64,000 bases of DNA from Novosphingobium olei (GTDB lineage Bacteria > Pseudomonadota > Alphaproteobacteria > Sphingomonadales > Sphingomonadaceae), in contig NZ_JABBGM010000001.1 of the NCBI RefSeq assembly GCF_012927405.1, positions 378,001 through 442,000 of the forward strand. Direction: 5' to 3'. The notes below the pieces were generated by a model. That model did not search any database. It was not told the origin of the DNA and was given only the letters and a program-made list of their open reading frames with translations. Numbering within the stretch: position 1 is the first letter of the stretch; the number at the start of each line of letters is the position of its first letter. The position numbers were made by a program, and so were the translations under genes. Positions 23,574 through 32,297 of the stretch are shown here, one piece after another.

Positions 23574-24624
23574 CGTCGCCAAGGCCAACATCGGCGCGGG
23601 TGAAGTCCGCGTCGCGTTCGACCAGGATGCGCTGGCGCGCTGGATGGAAGCGAACGTGGCGGGCTTTGCCGGGCCGCTGACGGTCGAGCAGTTCAACGGC
23701 GGGCAGTCGAACCCGACCTACAAGCTGACCACGCCGGGTGCCGGCTACGTGCTGCGCCGCAAGCCGCCGGGGCCGCTGCTGAAGGGCGCGCACGACGTGC
23801 TGCGCGAAGCGAGGGTGCTGACCGGGCTGGGCCCGACGGACGTGCCGGTGCCGCCGGTGCATGGCGTGTGCGACGACGACGGCGTGATCGGCAGCGCGTT
23901 CTACATCATGGGCCTGGTCGACGGGCGCATCTTCTGGGACGCGGGCTTCACCGAAGTGCCGAAGGAGAGCCGCGCCGCCTACTACGACGCGATGAACGCG
24001 ACGATCGCGGCGCTCCATTCGGTCGACGTGGAGAAGGCGGGCCTTTCCGATTACGGCAAGCCGGGCAATTACTTCGCGCGGCAGATCGGGCGCTGGTCGA
24101 AGCAGTACCTCGAGGACGAGCTTGCCGGGCGCAATCCGGACATGGACGCGCTCGTCGAATGGCTGCCGACGGCGATCCCCGAGGGCGACGAAACCAGCGT
24201 GGTCCACGGCGACTTCCGCTGCGACAACATGATCTTCCACCCCACCGAACCGCGCGTGGTCGCGGTGCTGGACTGGGAGCTTTCGACGCTGGGCCACCCG
24301 CTGGCGGACTTTGCCTATCATGCGATGATGTACCGCATGCCGGCCGATATCGTTGCCGGCATCGGCGGCGAGGACCCGGTGGCGCTGGGGCTGCCGACCG
24401 AAGCGGAATACATCGCCGCCTACTGCAAGCGGACCGGGCGAGACAGCATTCCCAACTGGGACTTCTACCTGGCGTTCAACTTCTTCCGGCTGGCGGCGAT
24501 CTTCCACGGGATCAAGGGCCGGGTGCTGCGCGGCACGGCGACCAATGCGCAGGCCAAGGAGCGCGCCGAGGCTTTTCCCCGGCTGGCTGCGCTGGCGCGC
24601 GAAGCGATGGAGAAGTGCAAGTGA
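23563..24624 (+). CDS. APH-family phosphotransferase (ACAD10/11 kinase-domain or LvaA-like)
   Basis: 353 aa. The kinase-like fold is shown by QFNGGQSNPTYKL (nucleotide loop), the catalytic VHGDFRCDNMIFHP (HGDxRxDN) and AVLDWELSTLGHPLADFAY (metal-binding DWE). The chosen ATG at 23563 has GGAAG 7 bases upstream and overlaps the dehydrogenase stop. In the known systems this domain phosphorylates the 4-hydroxyl of 4-hydroxyacyl-CoA so that the ACAD-like partner can remove phosphate. The stop overlaps the GTG of an enoyl-CoA hydratase gene, so the three are coupled. Confidence 0.92.
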   Translation: MPTDVAKANIGAGEVRVAFDQDALARWMEANVAGFAGPLTVEQFNGGQSNPTYKLTTPGAGYVLRRKPPGPLLKGAHDVLREARVLTGLGPTDVPVPPVHGVCDDDGVIGSAFYIMGLVDGRIFWDAGFTEVPKESRAAYYDAMNATIAALHSVDVEKAGLSDYGKPGNYFARQIGRWSKQYLEDELAGRNPDMDALVEWLPTAIPEGDETSVVHGDFRCDNMIFHPTEPRVVAVLDWELSTLGHPLADFAYHAMMYRMPADIVAGIGGEDPVALGLPTEAEYIAAYCKRTGRDSIPNWDFYLAFNFFRLAAIFHGIKGRVLRGTATNAQAKERAEAFPRLAALAREAMEKCK

Positions 24625-25403
24625 CGAGCGTGACTCACACCATTGCCGGCGGCGTCGGCCGCATCGTGCTGAACCGCCCGGACATGGGCAACGCGATCGA
24701 CATGGGCCTTGCCGAGGATCTGCTGACCGCAGCGCAGGCCTGTGCCGAGGACGCCTCGGTACGCTGCGTGGTGCTGTCGGGCGCGGGGCGGATGTTCTGC
24801 GTTGGCGGCGACATCGGCAGCTTTGCTGCGGCGGGCGACCAGATGGGCACTTTCCTGCGCGCGCTGGCCGACAAGCTGCACGAAGCGGTGCTGGTGCTGA
24901 GCCGTATGGACAAGCCGCTGGTGGTGGCGGTCCACGGTCCGGCGGCCGGTGCTGGGCTGAGCCTGGTGGCGCTGGGCGATATCGTGCTGGCGAGCGAAGC
25001 CAGCCACTTCACCGCCGCCTATACCGGCATCGGCGTGACGCCTGACGGCGGCATGAGCTGGGCGCTGCCGCGCCTCGTCGGGCTGCGCACGGCGCAGGAC
25101 ATGATCCTGACCAACCGCCGGGTGAGCGCGGCCGAGGCGGCGAGCCTGGGCCTGATCACCCGCACGGTCGCGGCCGAGGCGCTGGAGGCCGAGGTCGAGG
25201 CGGTAGTTGCGAAGCTGGTGGCGGCGCCGACCCGCGCTCTGGGCGCGGCGCGCAAGCTGCTGGTCGATGGCCAGACGCGCGGCCTTGCCGAACAGCTCGA
25301 AGCCGAGGCGGCGACGATTGCCGCGGCGGCGGACGGCGCCGAAGGGCGCGAAGGCATCGGCGCGTTCCTGGCCAAGCGCAAGCCGGACTTCACTGCCGTC
25401 TGA
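24621..25403 (+). CDS. Enoyl-CoA hydratase/isomerase family protein
   Basis: 260 aa, GTG start overlapping the kinase stop. Crotonase features are GVGRIVLNRPDMGNAIDMGL, the oxyanion-hole segments GRMFCVGGDIGSF and VHGPAAGAGLSLVALGDIV, and GIGVTPDGGMSWALPRLVG. The position of one catalytic Glu is occupied by Asp or Gly, so it may be an isomerase rather than a hydratase. It is probably the step that processes the 2-enoyl-CoA made by the kinase/dehydrogenase pair. Confidence 0.92.
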   Translation: MTSVTHTIAGGVGRIVLNRPDMGNAIDMGLAEDLLTAAQACAEDASVRCVVLSGAGRMFCVGGDIGSFAAAGDQMGTFLRALADKLHEAVLVLSRMDKPLVVAVHGPAAGAGLSLVALGDIVLASEASHFTAAYTGIGVTPDGGMSWALPRLVGLRTAQDMILTNRRVSAAEAASLGLITRTVAAEALEAEVEAVVAKLVAAPTRALGAARKLLVDGQTRGLAEQLEAEAATIAAAADGAEGREGIGAFLAKRKPDFTAV

Positions 25404-25406
25404 ACA

Positions 25407-25811
25407 TCAGGCGTAGCTCGCGACCTCGACGAGATTGCCGTCGGGGTCGCGCACATAGACCGAGCGGAGCGTACCGCGCGCGCCCGAACGCTCGACCGGG
25501 CCTGTTTCGATGGCGAGGCCCGCTGCGGCAAAGTGCGCGACCACGGCTTCGGGCGGGCTCTGCGTGAGGAAGCACAAGTCGTCGCTGCCGGGCATGGGGG
25601 CGTGCCCGGTGAACCATTCGTCCTGGCTGGCCGAGATCGGGCGCAGGTTGATCTTCTGCTGCCCGAAATGAAGGCTGACGCGGGGCGCCGTGCCATCGGG
25701 GCGGGGCTGTTCGCGCCGCTCCATGCCCAGGTGCGCGACATACCAGCGCGCTGATGCTTCCACATTGCGGACATTGAGCACGACGTGATCGATTGCATCG
25801 ACGGCAAGCAT
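25407..25811 (-). CDS. VOC family (glyoxalase-like) protein
   Basis: 134 aa. Two beta-alpha-beta-beta-beta modules are visible: IDHVVLNVRNVEASARWYVAHLGMERR at the start and VYVRDPDGNLVEVASY at the end, supplying the usual metal-binding His and Glu. It could be a lyase, a dioxygenase or a binding protein. I chose ATG at 25811 because GGAG sits 7 bases upstream; an ATG five codons earlier is also in frame. It lies just downstream of the AraC regulator gene on the same strand. Confidence 0.9.
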   Translation of the reverse strand: MLAVDAIDHVVLNVRNVEASARWYVAHLGMERREQPRPDGTAPRVSLHFGQQKINLRPISASQDEWFTGHAPMPGSDDLCFLTQSPPEAVVAHFAAAGLAIETGPVERSGARGTLRSVYVRDPDGNLVEVASYA

Positions 25812-25825
25812 GGCATTCTCCGGCA

Positions 25826-26908
25826 TTACTGACGCGATCCCGTGGCCCCCGCCATGCGGCGGGCATGGGCACGGCGCGTAAGGACCTTGGCGCCGCAGCC
25901 CATGCTGGTGCGCAGGAAACGGCTGGCGGCGCTTGCTTCGGCATAGCCGAGGCGGTGGGCAAGCTCGGTCAGGTTCGGCTTGCGTTCGTTGGCGAAGTAT
26001 TCCTCGGCCGCGCGCCGACGGACGCGTTCGAGCACGCTGGCAAAGGTTTCTCCCTGGTCGGTCAGGCGGCGCTGCAGGCTGCGCGGGCCGATGGCGAGCC
26101 CTTGCGCGACGGTTTCCAGCGTGATGCGGCCGCTCGACAGGTTGGCCGCGATCAGCCGCTCGACGCGCAGGACCGAATCGCGCGCGGTGCGGGCCTGCTC
26201 TTCGCCGGCAAGCTGGCGTTCGAGGAAGGCGAGGAGGTGGGCGTTGCCGTTGGGCGAGGGGCGGCGCATGTCCGCTCGCGCCAGGATGAGCGCGGAGCGA
26301 TCGGCGCCGAATACGACCGGGCAGCGGAAGGCGTTGCGGTGAAAGGCTAGGCTGGGCGGTGCGGGGTGGTCGAATTCCATGCGCAGGGGATGCCAGTCTT
26401 CCCCCAGCACCAGCTGCAGCACGCGCATCTGCAGGGTGAGTGTTGATTCGAGATACTGGCTGCCACCGAACCGCGCCGGGATGGCGATGAACTGCTGCAG
26501 CACGATCTCGTCCCCCTGTTCGCGCATGCGCGAGCCGAGCGCTTCGCTTTCGAGATGGAGGAAGCGCGCGCTGATGCGGATCGAATCCTCGACCGTGGGG
26601 CAGTGGTCCCACAACAGGCTCAACGGGCCATAGCCGCGCAGGTTGCACCACATGGCAAAGGCGGTGCCGATGTCGGGCCGGCGCGCGACGATGGCGCAGA
26701 GCTGCATGATGTCGACCATGGCATGGGCCGGTACCGTTTCCGCCGTGCTGCTCGCAGCGATCAGGTCCAGCATGTCGTGATCGAGTATCGCATTGAGATC
26801 GATACCGGAAATCCGGGCAAAGCGGACAAACTGTTGCATGGAAGACGCATGCGCCATCGGAGTGTTGGCCATGTCGCGATCTGTCATGATCATGTCGGGA
26901 TATGTCAA
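25826..26908 (-). CDS. AraC family regulator (OruR/ArgR-type N-terminal domain)
   Basis: 360 aa. The N-terminal arabinose-binding-like domain (SGIDLNAILDHDML, CNLRGYGPLSLLWDHCPTVEDSIR) is typical of the OruR/VirS group; the C-terminal AraC helix-turn-helix is clear (ITLETVAQGLAIGPRSLQRRL and LTELAHRLGYAEASAASRFLR). Several Met codons near the N-terminus leave the exact start open. It is divergent from a large TonB-dependent receptor gene and probably controls it in response to its ligand. Confidence 0.92.
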   Translation of the reverse strand: MTYPDMIMTDRDMANTPMAHASSMQQFVRFARISGIDLNAILDHDMLDLIAASSTAETVPAHAMVDIMQLCAIVARRPDIGTAFAMWCNLRGYGPLSLLWDHCPTVEDSIRISARFLHLESEALGSRMREQGDEIVLQQFIAIPARFGGSQYLESTLTLQMRVLQLVLGEDWHPLRMEFDHPAPPSLAFHRNAFRCPVVFGADRSALILARADMRRPSPNGNAHLLAFLERQLAGEEQARTARDSVLRVERLIAANLSSGRITLETVAQGLAIGPRSLQRRLTDQGETFASVLERVRRRAAEEYFANERKPNLTELAHRLGYAEASAASRFLRTSMGCGAKVLTRRAHARRMAGATGSRQ

Positions 26909-26911
26909 GAT

Positions 26912-26936
26912 TTAACTGGCGAATTGACGCAGTTAA
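26912..26936. promoter_or_regulatory. Inverted repeat in the araC/TonB-receptor divergent promoter
   Basis: TTAACTG-N11-CAGTTAA is a perfect inverted repeat between the divergent AraC-type regulator and receptor genes, 88 bases before the receptor start. It is AT-rich compared with its surroundings. Candidate site for the adjacent AraC regulator; it lies only 3 bases from the upstream-most araC ATG, which may mean that a later ATG is used. Confidence 0.5.
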
Positions 26937-27023
26937 CGCAGCGTAGCCAACCCCCGTGGCAAGAGGGGTGGCGCAAGTGGCATCGGCGGACGCGACCGCG
27001 CCCGCCTTTCGAAAGGGAGCAGT

Positions 27024-29432
27024 ATGAAAGGCATCTGGCGCGCCAGCACCGCTGGCGCAATCCTTGCAGCCGTGATCGCGACCCCCGCCCTGGCCCAGCA
27101 GGCACAGGCGGAATCGAACGACACCGGCGGTCTCCAGGAAATCGTCGTTACCGCGCAGCGCCGTTCGGAAAACCTCCAGAACGTGCCGATCGCGATCACC
27201 GCGGCCAATTCGGACACGCTGGCGCAAGCGCGTGTCGACAACGTTTCGAACATCGGCACGATCACCCCGTCGGTGACGTTCCGCGTGTCGAACATCTCGT
27301 CGTCTTCGGCCAACCTCGTCATCCGCGGCCTGGGCACGACCGGCAACAGCCGTTCGTTCGAAGGTTCGGTCGGCGTGTTCATCGACGGCGTGTACCGCAC
27401 CCGTGCGGCCTCGGCGCTGCAGAACTTCCTCGACATCGACAACCTGCAGGTCCTGCGCGGGCCGCAGGGCACGCTGTTCGGCAAGAACACCACCGCTGGT
27501 GCGCTGCTGCTGGCTTCGGCCAAGCCTTCGACCGCGCGCCCCGAGTTCCTGTTCGACGCCACCTATGGCAACTACGATTCGCTGATCGTGAAGGCGGCGG
27601 GCAACGTGCCGCTGTCGGACACCGTGGCGTTCCGCATCGCGGGCCTCGCTTCGAAGCGTGACGGTTTCTACACCAACCCCACCAACGGCCAGCACCTGAA
27701 CAATGACGCCACCCAGGCGGTCAAGGCGCAGCTGCTGTTCGAACCTTCGTCGGACGTGACCATCCGCCTGATCGGCGACTATTCGCACAGCGCGGGCAAC
27801 TGCTGCTACGCGACGACCAACCTCAAGGATGGTCCGACCCAGCCGCTGGTTGATGCTCTCACCCGCCTGAACGGCGGCGTGGTTCCGTCGACCAAGGCTT
27901 CGGACTGGGAGCAGACGCTCAACGGCAAGGGCAACCAGGTCATCGAGGACTTCGGTGGCACGCTGCAGATGGACTTCGGCATCGGTGCCGGCACGCTCAA
28001 GTCGGTCACGGCGGTGCGCAAGTTCACCGTGGACCAGAAGGACATGGACCCGGACTTCACCGGCGCCGACATCTTCCGCTACTACGAGAACTTCTCGAGC
28101 CGCTTCATCTCGCAGGAACTGACCTACAACACCAAGATCGAGGCGCTTAACGCCGACGCGGTGTTCGGTGCGTTCTTCTCGGACGAAAAGCTGAAGATGG
28201 GCCGTGAACTGCCTTGGGCCTCGCAGGGCCAGGCTTACTGGAGCACGCTGCTCGCAGGGCCGCTCGCCGGGATCAACGGTTATCTGGCTTCGCAGGGTCT
28301 CGGCCCGGTTTCGCCCAACGCGACGCCTGGTACCTGGGCGATCGAACGGATGCGGGGCAAGGCCAAGTCGTACGCCGGCTTTGCGCACCTCGACTTCGCC
28401 GTGGGCGACAAGGTCAACGTGATCGCCGGCCTGCGTTACTCGATCGAGAAGAAGCAGGGTTCGTTCTCTAACCCGTTCTACCGTGCTTCGCCCAACGGTT
28501 CGAGCACCGAGCTCTTCACCCTGCTCGGCTTGGCGCCCAGCCCTGCTTATGACCGCGAGATTACGAACAAGGCACTCTCGGGCACCTTCGGTCTCCAGTA
28601 CCGCCCCGTGAACGACGTCATGCTCTATGCGACGTACAACCGCGGCTTCAAGGCTGGCGGCGTCAACATCGATGCCAACGCGGCGGGCACGCTGCTCAAC
28701 AACGCGGCGGCCTTCGCCAAGCTGTCGCCGAGCCAGCAGATTGCCGTGAGCCTGTTGAACGGTGGTGCGGGCTTGTCGGCTCCGAAGGACCCGACCTACA
28801 AGCCAGAAACGGTCAACGCGTTCGAAGTCGGCGCCAAGATCCAGTACTTCAACCGTCGCGCGCGCACCAACATCGCGCTGTTCTACTACGACCTGTCGAA
28901 CCTGCAGGTTGCGCAGTTCGTCGGCCTGCAGTTCACCGTTCTGAACGCCAAGTCGGCGAAGGACTACGGTGTGGAACTGGAGAACCTGTTCGAGCTGACC
29001 GACGGCGTGACACTGGCGATCGATGGCACCTGGATCCCGAAGGCCGACTTCGGCAAGGATGCCAACATCGATCCGGTGCTGTCGGACAAGCGCTTCCGCT
29101 TCGCACCGAAGCTGTCGGGCAACGTGACGCTGAACATCGACAAGCCGATCACCGAGACGGTCAACCTGACCGCCCGTGCCCAGTACCAGTACACCTCGAG
29201 CCAGCTGATCAACACCGCCGGGCTTACCGAGCAGGGCGCGGTCAGCCTGGTCAACGCCAACCTCGGCTTCAAGCTGCCGAAGTCCGGCCTGACCGTCGAG
29301 GGCTGGGTGCAGAACCTGTTCGACAAGACCTACTTCACCTATGGCTTTGCGACTCCGCTGCAGACCGGCGACGTCAACGGCTACCTGGGTGCACCGCGCA
29401 CCTATGGCGTCCGCCTGCGCGCCGCGTTCTAA
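27024..29432 (+). CDS. TonB-dependent receptor
   Basis: 802 aa outer membrane receptor. Signal peptide to AQA near residue 25, TonB box-like LQEIVVTAQRRSENLQNVPI, plug domain with the conserved VLRGPQGTLFGKNTTAGALLL, and a 22-strand barrel ending in aromatic RLRAAF. This plug signature is that of the large sphingomonad family thought to import siderophores or hydrophobic carbon compounds. Its place beside an AraC regulator and among catabolic genes favours uptake of a growth substrate, but the ligand is unknown. AAGGGAGC precedes the ATG. Confidence 0.95.
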   Translation: MKGIWRASTAGAILAAVIATPALAQQAQAESNDTGGLQEIVVTAQRRSENLQNVPIAITAANSDTLAQARVDNVSNIGTITPSVTFRVSNISSSSANLVIRGLGTTGNSRSFEGSVGVFIDGVYRTRAASALQNFLDIDNLQVLRGPQGTLFGKNTTAGALLLASAKPSTARPEFLFDATYGNYDSLIVKAAGNVPLSDTVAFRIAGLASKRDGFYTNPTNGQHLNNDATQAVKAQLLFEPSSDVTIRLIGDYSHSAGNCCYATTNLKDGPTQPLVDALTRLNGGVVPSTKASDWEQTLNGKGNQVIEDFGGTLQMDFGIGAGTLKSVTAVRKFTVDQKDMDPDFTGADIFRYYENFSSRFISQELTYNTKIEALNADAVFGAFFSDEKLKMGRELPWASQGQAYWSTLLAGPLAGINGYLASQGLGPVSPNATPGTWAIERMRGKAKSYAGFAHLDFAVGDKVNVIAGLRYSIEKKQGSFSNPFYRASPNGSSTELFTLLGLAPSPAYDREITNKALSGTFGLQYRPVNDVMLYATYNRGFKAGGVNIDANAAGTLLNNAAAFAKLSPSQQIAVSLLNGGAGLSAPKDPTYKPETVNAFEVGAKIQYFNRRARTNIALFYYDLSNLQVAQFVGLQFTVLNAKSAKDYGVELENLFELTDGVTLAIDGTWIPKADFGKDANIDPVLSDKRFRFAPKLSGNVTLNIDKPITETVNLTARAQYQYTSSQLINTAGLTEQGAVSLVNANLGFKLPKSGLTVEGWVQNLFDKTYFTYGFATPLQTGDVNGYLGAPRTYGVRLRAAF

Positions 29433-29459
29433 GCGCTTCGCCAAAGCATGACGGAAAGG

Positions 29460-29492
29460 CCGCCGTCCCTCACCAGAGGGGCGGCGGTTTTT
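29460..29492 (+). terminator. Rho-independent terminator of the TonB receptor gene
   Basis: CCGCCGTCCCT pairs with AGGGGCGGCGG (one G-U) around a CACCAG loop, followed by TTTTT at 29488-29492, 27 bases after the receptor stop. Confidence 0.9.
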
Positions 29493-29539
29493 CTTTGGCG
29501 CCGTAGCGTCACAATCGCGCCCTGAGGGGCTGGACGCGG

Positions 29540-29557
29540 TTTAATTGCACGATTAAA
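29540..29557. promoter_or_regulatory. Operator site 2 of the shared TTTAATYGnnCRATTAAA motif
   Basis: TTTAATTG-CA-CGATTAAA lies 49 bases before the alcohol dehydrogenase start. TTTAAT and ATTAAA arms pair fully, and the inner G-C pair is kept. Matches the sites at 22349 and 51582. Confidence 0.75.
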
Positions 29558-29606
29558 GAGGGGTGCCCGCGTGGTGCATGCGCGGCCAAGAACCCGGGAG
29601 TCCTGG

Positions 29607-30722
29607 ATGACCACTGCAACAGCCGCCGTCGCGCGCGGCGCCAATGTCGACTTCACCATCGAGCAGATCGAGGTTTCGCCTCCGGGTCCGGGCGAAGTGC
29701 GGGTGAAGATCGCTGGCGTCGGCCTGTGCCACACCGACCTCGTATTCCGTGACCAGTTCGATGCCTTTGCCAAGCCCGGCGTGCTTGGCCACGAAGGCGC
29801 GGGCACGATCGAGGCGGTGGGCGAGGGCGTGACTGGCCTTGCCGTGGGCGACCAGGTGGTTCTCGGCTTTTCGAGCTGTGGCGGGTGCCCGCGCTGCGAG
29901 GAACACCTGCCGAGCTATTGCAATACCTTCGTGCCGCTCAACTATGCCGGCATGCGGCTGGAAGACGGCTCGACCGCCTATGCCGGCAACGATGGCGAGC
30001 GCATCTCATCACACTTCTTCGGCCAGTCGTCGTTCTCGACGCTGGCGGTGACGCGCGCCAGCAACGTGGTCAAGGTGCCGGCCTCGAACAGCCTGCCGCT
30101 CGAATACCTGGGGCCACTCGGCTGCGGGTTGATGACCGGTGCGGGCGCGGTGATGAATTCGATGGCCTGCAAGGAAGGCTCGTCGCTGATCGTGTTCGGC
30201 GGCGGCCCGGTCGGCCTTGCCGCCGTCATGGCCGGCAAGGTGCGTGGTTGCAGCCATGTGCTGCTGGTCGAACCGGTGGCGTCGCGCCGCGATATCGCGC
30301 TCGAACTGGGTGCTACGCACGTGATCGACCCTGCGGCGGGCGATCTCGCCACCGCGATCCGCGATATCCTGCCGCTCGGCGTGGATGCCGCGCTGGATAC
30401 CACCGGCAATGTCGGCGTGATCGAGACGGGGCTGGCGAACCTTGCCCCGCACGGCGTGATCGGCCTCGTCGGCGTGCCCAAGGCGATGGAAGCGTCGATC
30501 ACGGTCAACATCGCCGCGCTGATGACACCGGGCCTGCGCATCCTGGGCATCATCGAAGGCGATGCCGTGCCGCAGGACTTCATCCCCGAACTGCTGTCGC
30601 TGCAGGCGCAGGGCAAGTTCCCGTTCGAGCGTTTGATCAAGGCCTTCCCGCTCGACCAGATCAACGAGGCGATCGCGGCGCAGGCGCGCGGCGAATGTAT
30701 CAAGGTCGTGCTCGTCCCCTGA
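29607..30722 (+). CDS. Zinc-dependent alcohol dehydrogenase (aryl/alkyl type)
   Basis: 371 aa MDR-family enzyme. Catalytic zinc ligands are in GLCHTDLVFRD and LGHEGAGTIEAVG; the structural zinc cysteines are in CGGCPRCEEHLPSYC; the NAD loop is FGGGPVGLAAVMAG. The pattern matches benzyl-alcohol-type (XylB-like) dehydrogenases. The ATG at 29607 has GGGAG upstream and gives the usual N-terminus. An aldehyde dehydrogenase gene follows 33 bp later, so the pair can turn an alcohol into a carboxylic acid. Confidence 0.94.
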   Translation: MTTATAAVARGANVDFTIEQIEVSPPGPGEVRVKIAGVGLCHTDLVFRDQFDAFAKPGVLGHEGAGTIEAVGEGVTGLAVGDQVVLGFSSCGGCPRCEEHLPSYCNTFVPLNYAGMRLEDGSTAYAGNDGERISSHFFGQSSFSTLAVTRASNVVKVPASNSLPLEYLGPLGCGLMTGAGAVMNSMACKEGSSLIVFGGGPVGLAAVMAGKVRGCSHVLLVEPVASRRDIALELGATHVIDPAAGDLATAIRDILPLGVDAALDTTGNVGVIETGLANLAPHGVIGLVGVPKAMEASITVNIAALMTPGLRILGIIEGDAVPQDFIPELLSLQAQGKFPFERLIKAFPLDQINEAIAAQARGECIKVVLVP

Positions 30723-30755
30723 CGCAACCCCCTTTCCTCCCAGACGGAGATTCCG

Positions 30756-32189
30756 ATGGAATTCAACGACACCTACAAGATGCTGATCGGCGGCGAACTG
30801 GTCGCCGGCAGCGCCACGCTCGACGTGCTCAACCCCGCGACCGAAGAAGTGCTGGCGCGCGTGCCCGACGCGACCGAGGCCGATCTCGACGCTGCCGTCG
30901 CCGCGGCGCGCAAGGCGTTCCCGGGCTGGGCCGCCACCCCGATCGAGGAGCGCAAGGCCAAGCTGAACGCGCTGGGCGATGCGATCTTCGGCAACATCGA
31001 AGGCTTCGCCCGCCTGCTGACCAAGGAGCAGGGCAAGCCCGGCACCGAAGCGCAGGGCGAGATCATGGGCGCGGGCTACTGGTTGAAGGCGTTCACCGCG
31101 CTCGACCTGCCCGAGACGGTCAACGAGGATTCGGACGAGCGCATCAGCATCACGCGCCACGTGCCGCTGGGCGTGGTGGGCGCGATCGCGCCGTGGAACT
31201 TCCCGATGATCCTGGCCATGTTCAAGGTCGCCCCGGCGCTGCTCGCGGGCAACACCATGGTGCTCAAGCCTTCGCCGTTCACCCCGCTGTGCACGCTGAA
31301 GTTCGCCGAGCTTGCCAACGAGATCCTGCCCGCCGGCGTGCTCAATGTCGTGACCGGCGGCGATAACCTTGGCCCGTGGATGACTGGCCATGCCGGCTTC
31401 GACAAGATCAGCTTCACCGGGTCCACCCAGACCGGCCGCCGCGTGATGGCTTCGGCCGCGCCCACGCTCAAGCGCGTGACGCTGGAACTGGGCGGCAACG
31501 ACGCCGCGATCGTCATGCCCGACGTCGATGTCGAGAAGATCGCCGAGCAGCTGTTCTGGGCGGCCTTCACCAACAACGGCCAGATCTGCATTGCCACCAA
31601 GCGCATGTACATCCACAAGGACGTGTACGAACCGCTGCGCGATGCCATCGTCGCCTATGCCAAGACGGTGAAGGTCGGCGACGGTTCGGAGCAGGGGACG
31701 CAGATCGGCCCGATCAACAACAAGCCGCAGTACGAGCGCGTGCTCGACCTGATCCAGGACGCCAAGGACAAGGGCTACAAGTTCCTGATGGGCGGCGAGA
31801 AGGCCGACGTTCCGGGCTACTTCATTCCGATCACCATCCTCGACAACCCGCCCGAGAACAGCCGCATCGTGCAGGAAGAGCAGTTCGGCCCGGTGCTGCC
31901 GCTGATTCAGTTCGACGACTACGACGACGTGATCGCGCGCGCCAACGCGACGGATTACGGCCTTGGCGGGTCGGTCTGGTCGACCGACGAGGAAAAGGCT
32001 TTCGAACTCGCCCAGCGCATCCAGTCGGGCACGGTGTGGGTCAACGAAACGCAGCACCTGTCGCCGCTGGCGGCGTTCGGCGGCATGAAGCAGTCGGGCG
32101 TGGGCGTCGAAGGCGGGCTTGAAGGCCTGCTCGAATACACCAACGCGCAGACGCTGGTCCGCCGCAAGAAGCCTGCCTTCGCGCAGTAA
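30756..32189 (+). CDS. Aldehyde dehydrogenase (NAD(P)+)
   Basis: 477 aa. Catalytic Cys in NNGQICIATKRMYI, general base Glu in LELGGNDAAI, the NAD(P) site in FTGSTQTGRRVM, and the C-terminal ALDH motif (EEQFGPVLPLIQ). It oxidises the aldehyde made by the upstream dehydrogenase. Substrate is not identifiable from sequence alone; the form is close to aldehyde dehydrogenases of terpenoid and aromatic pathways. GGAGAT is the ribosome binding site. Confidence 0.95.
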   Translation: MEFNDTYKMLIGGELVAGSATLDVLNPATEEVLARVPDATEADLDAAVAAARKAFPGWAATPIEERKAKLNALGDAIFGNIEGFARLLTKEQGKPGTEAQGEIMGAGYWLKAFTALDLPETVNEDSDERISITRHVPLGVVGAIAPWNFPMILAMFKVAPALLAGNTMVLKPSPFTPLCTLKFAELANEILPAGVLNVVTGGDNLGPWMTGHAGFDKISFTGSTQTGRRVMASAAPTLKRVTLELGGNDAAIVMPDVDVEKIAEQLFWAAFTNNGQICIATKRMYIHKDVYEPLRDAIVAYAKTVKVGDGSEQGTQIGPINNKPQYERVLDLIQDAKDKGYKFLMGGEKADVPGYFIPITILDNPPENSRIVQEEQFGPVLPLIQFDDYDDVIARANATDYGLGGSVWSTDEEKAFELAQRIQSGTVWVNETQHLSPLAAFGGMKQSGVGVEGGLEGLLEYTNAQTLVRRKKPAFAQ

Positions 32190-32297
32190 CACGGGCGAGC
32201 GCCGGCCTGGTCCCAGCAGGACGGGCCGGCGCACCCAACCGCAATTCGCAAGGACAAGAGCCGGGGCCAGGACCTTCCGGCCATGAGAGGATGTGCC

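Noticed and set aside
25407..29444. Very long minus-strand open frame (over 1300 codons) opposite the TonB receptor
   Set aside because: Only its last 134 codons (VOC protein) look like a protein. The rest is the complement of the TonB receptor and the AraC gene, with arginine- and histidine-rich nonsense typical of high-GC antisense frames.
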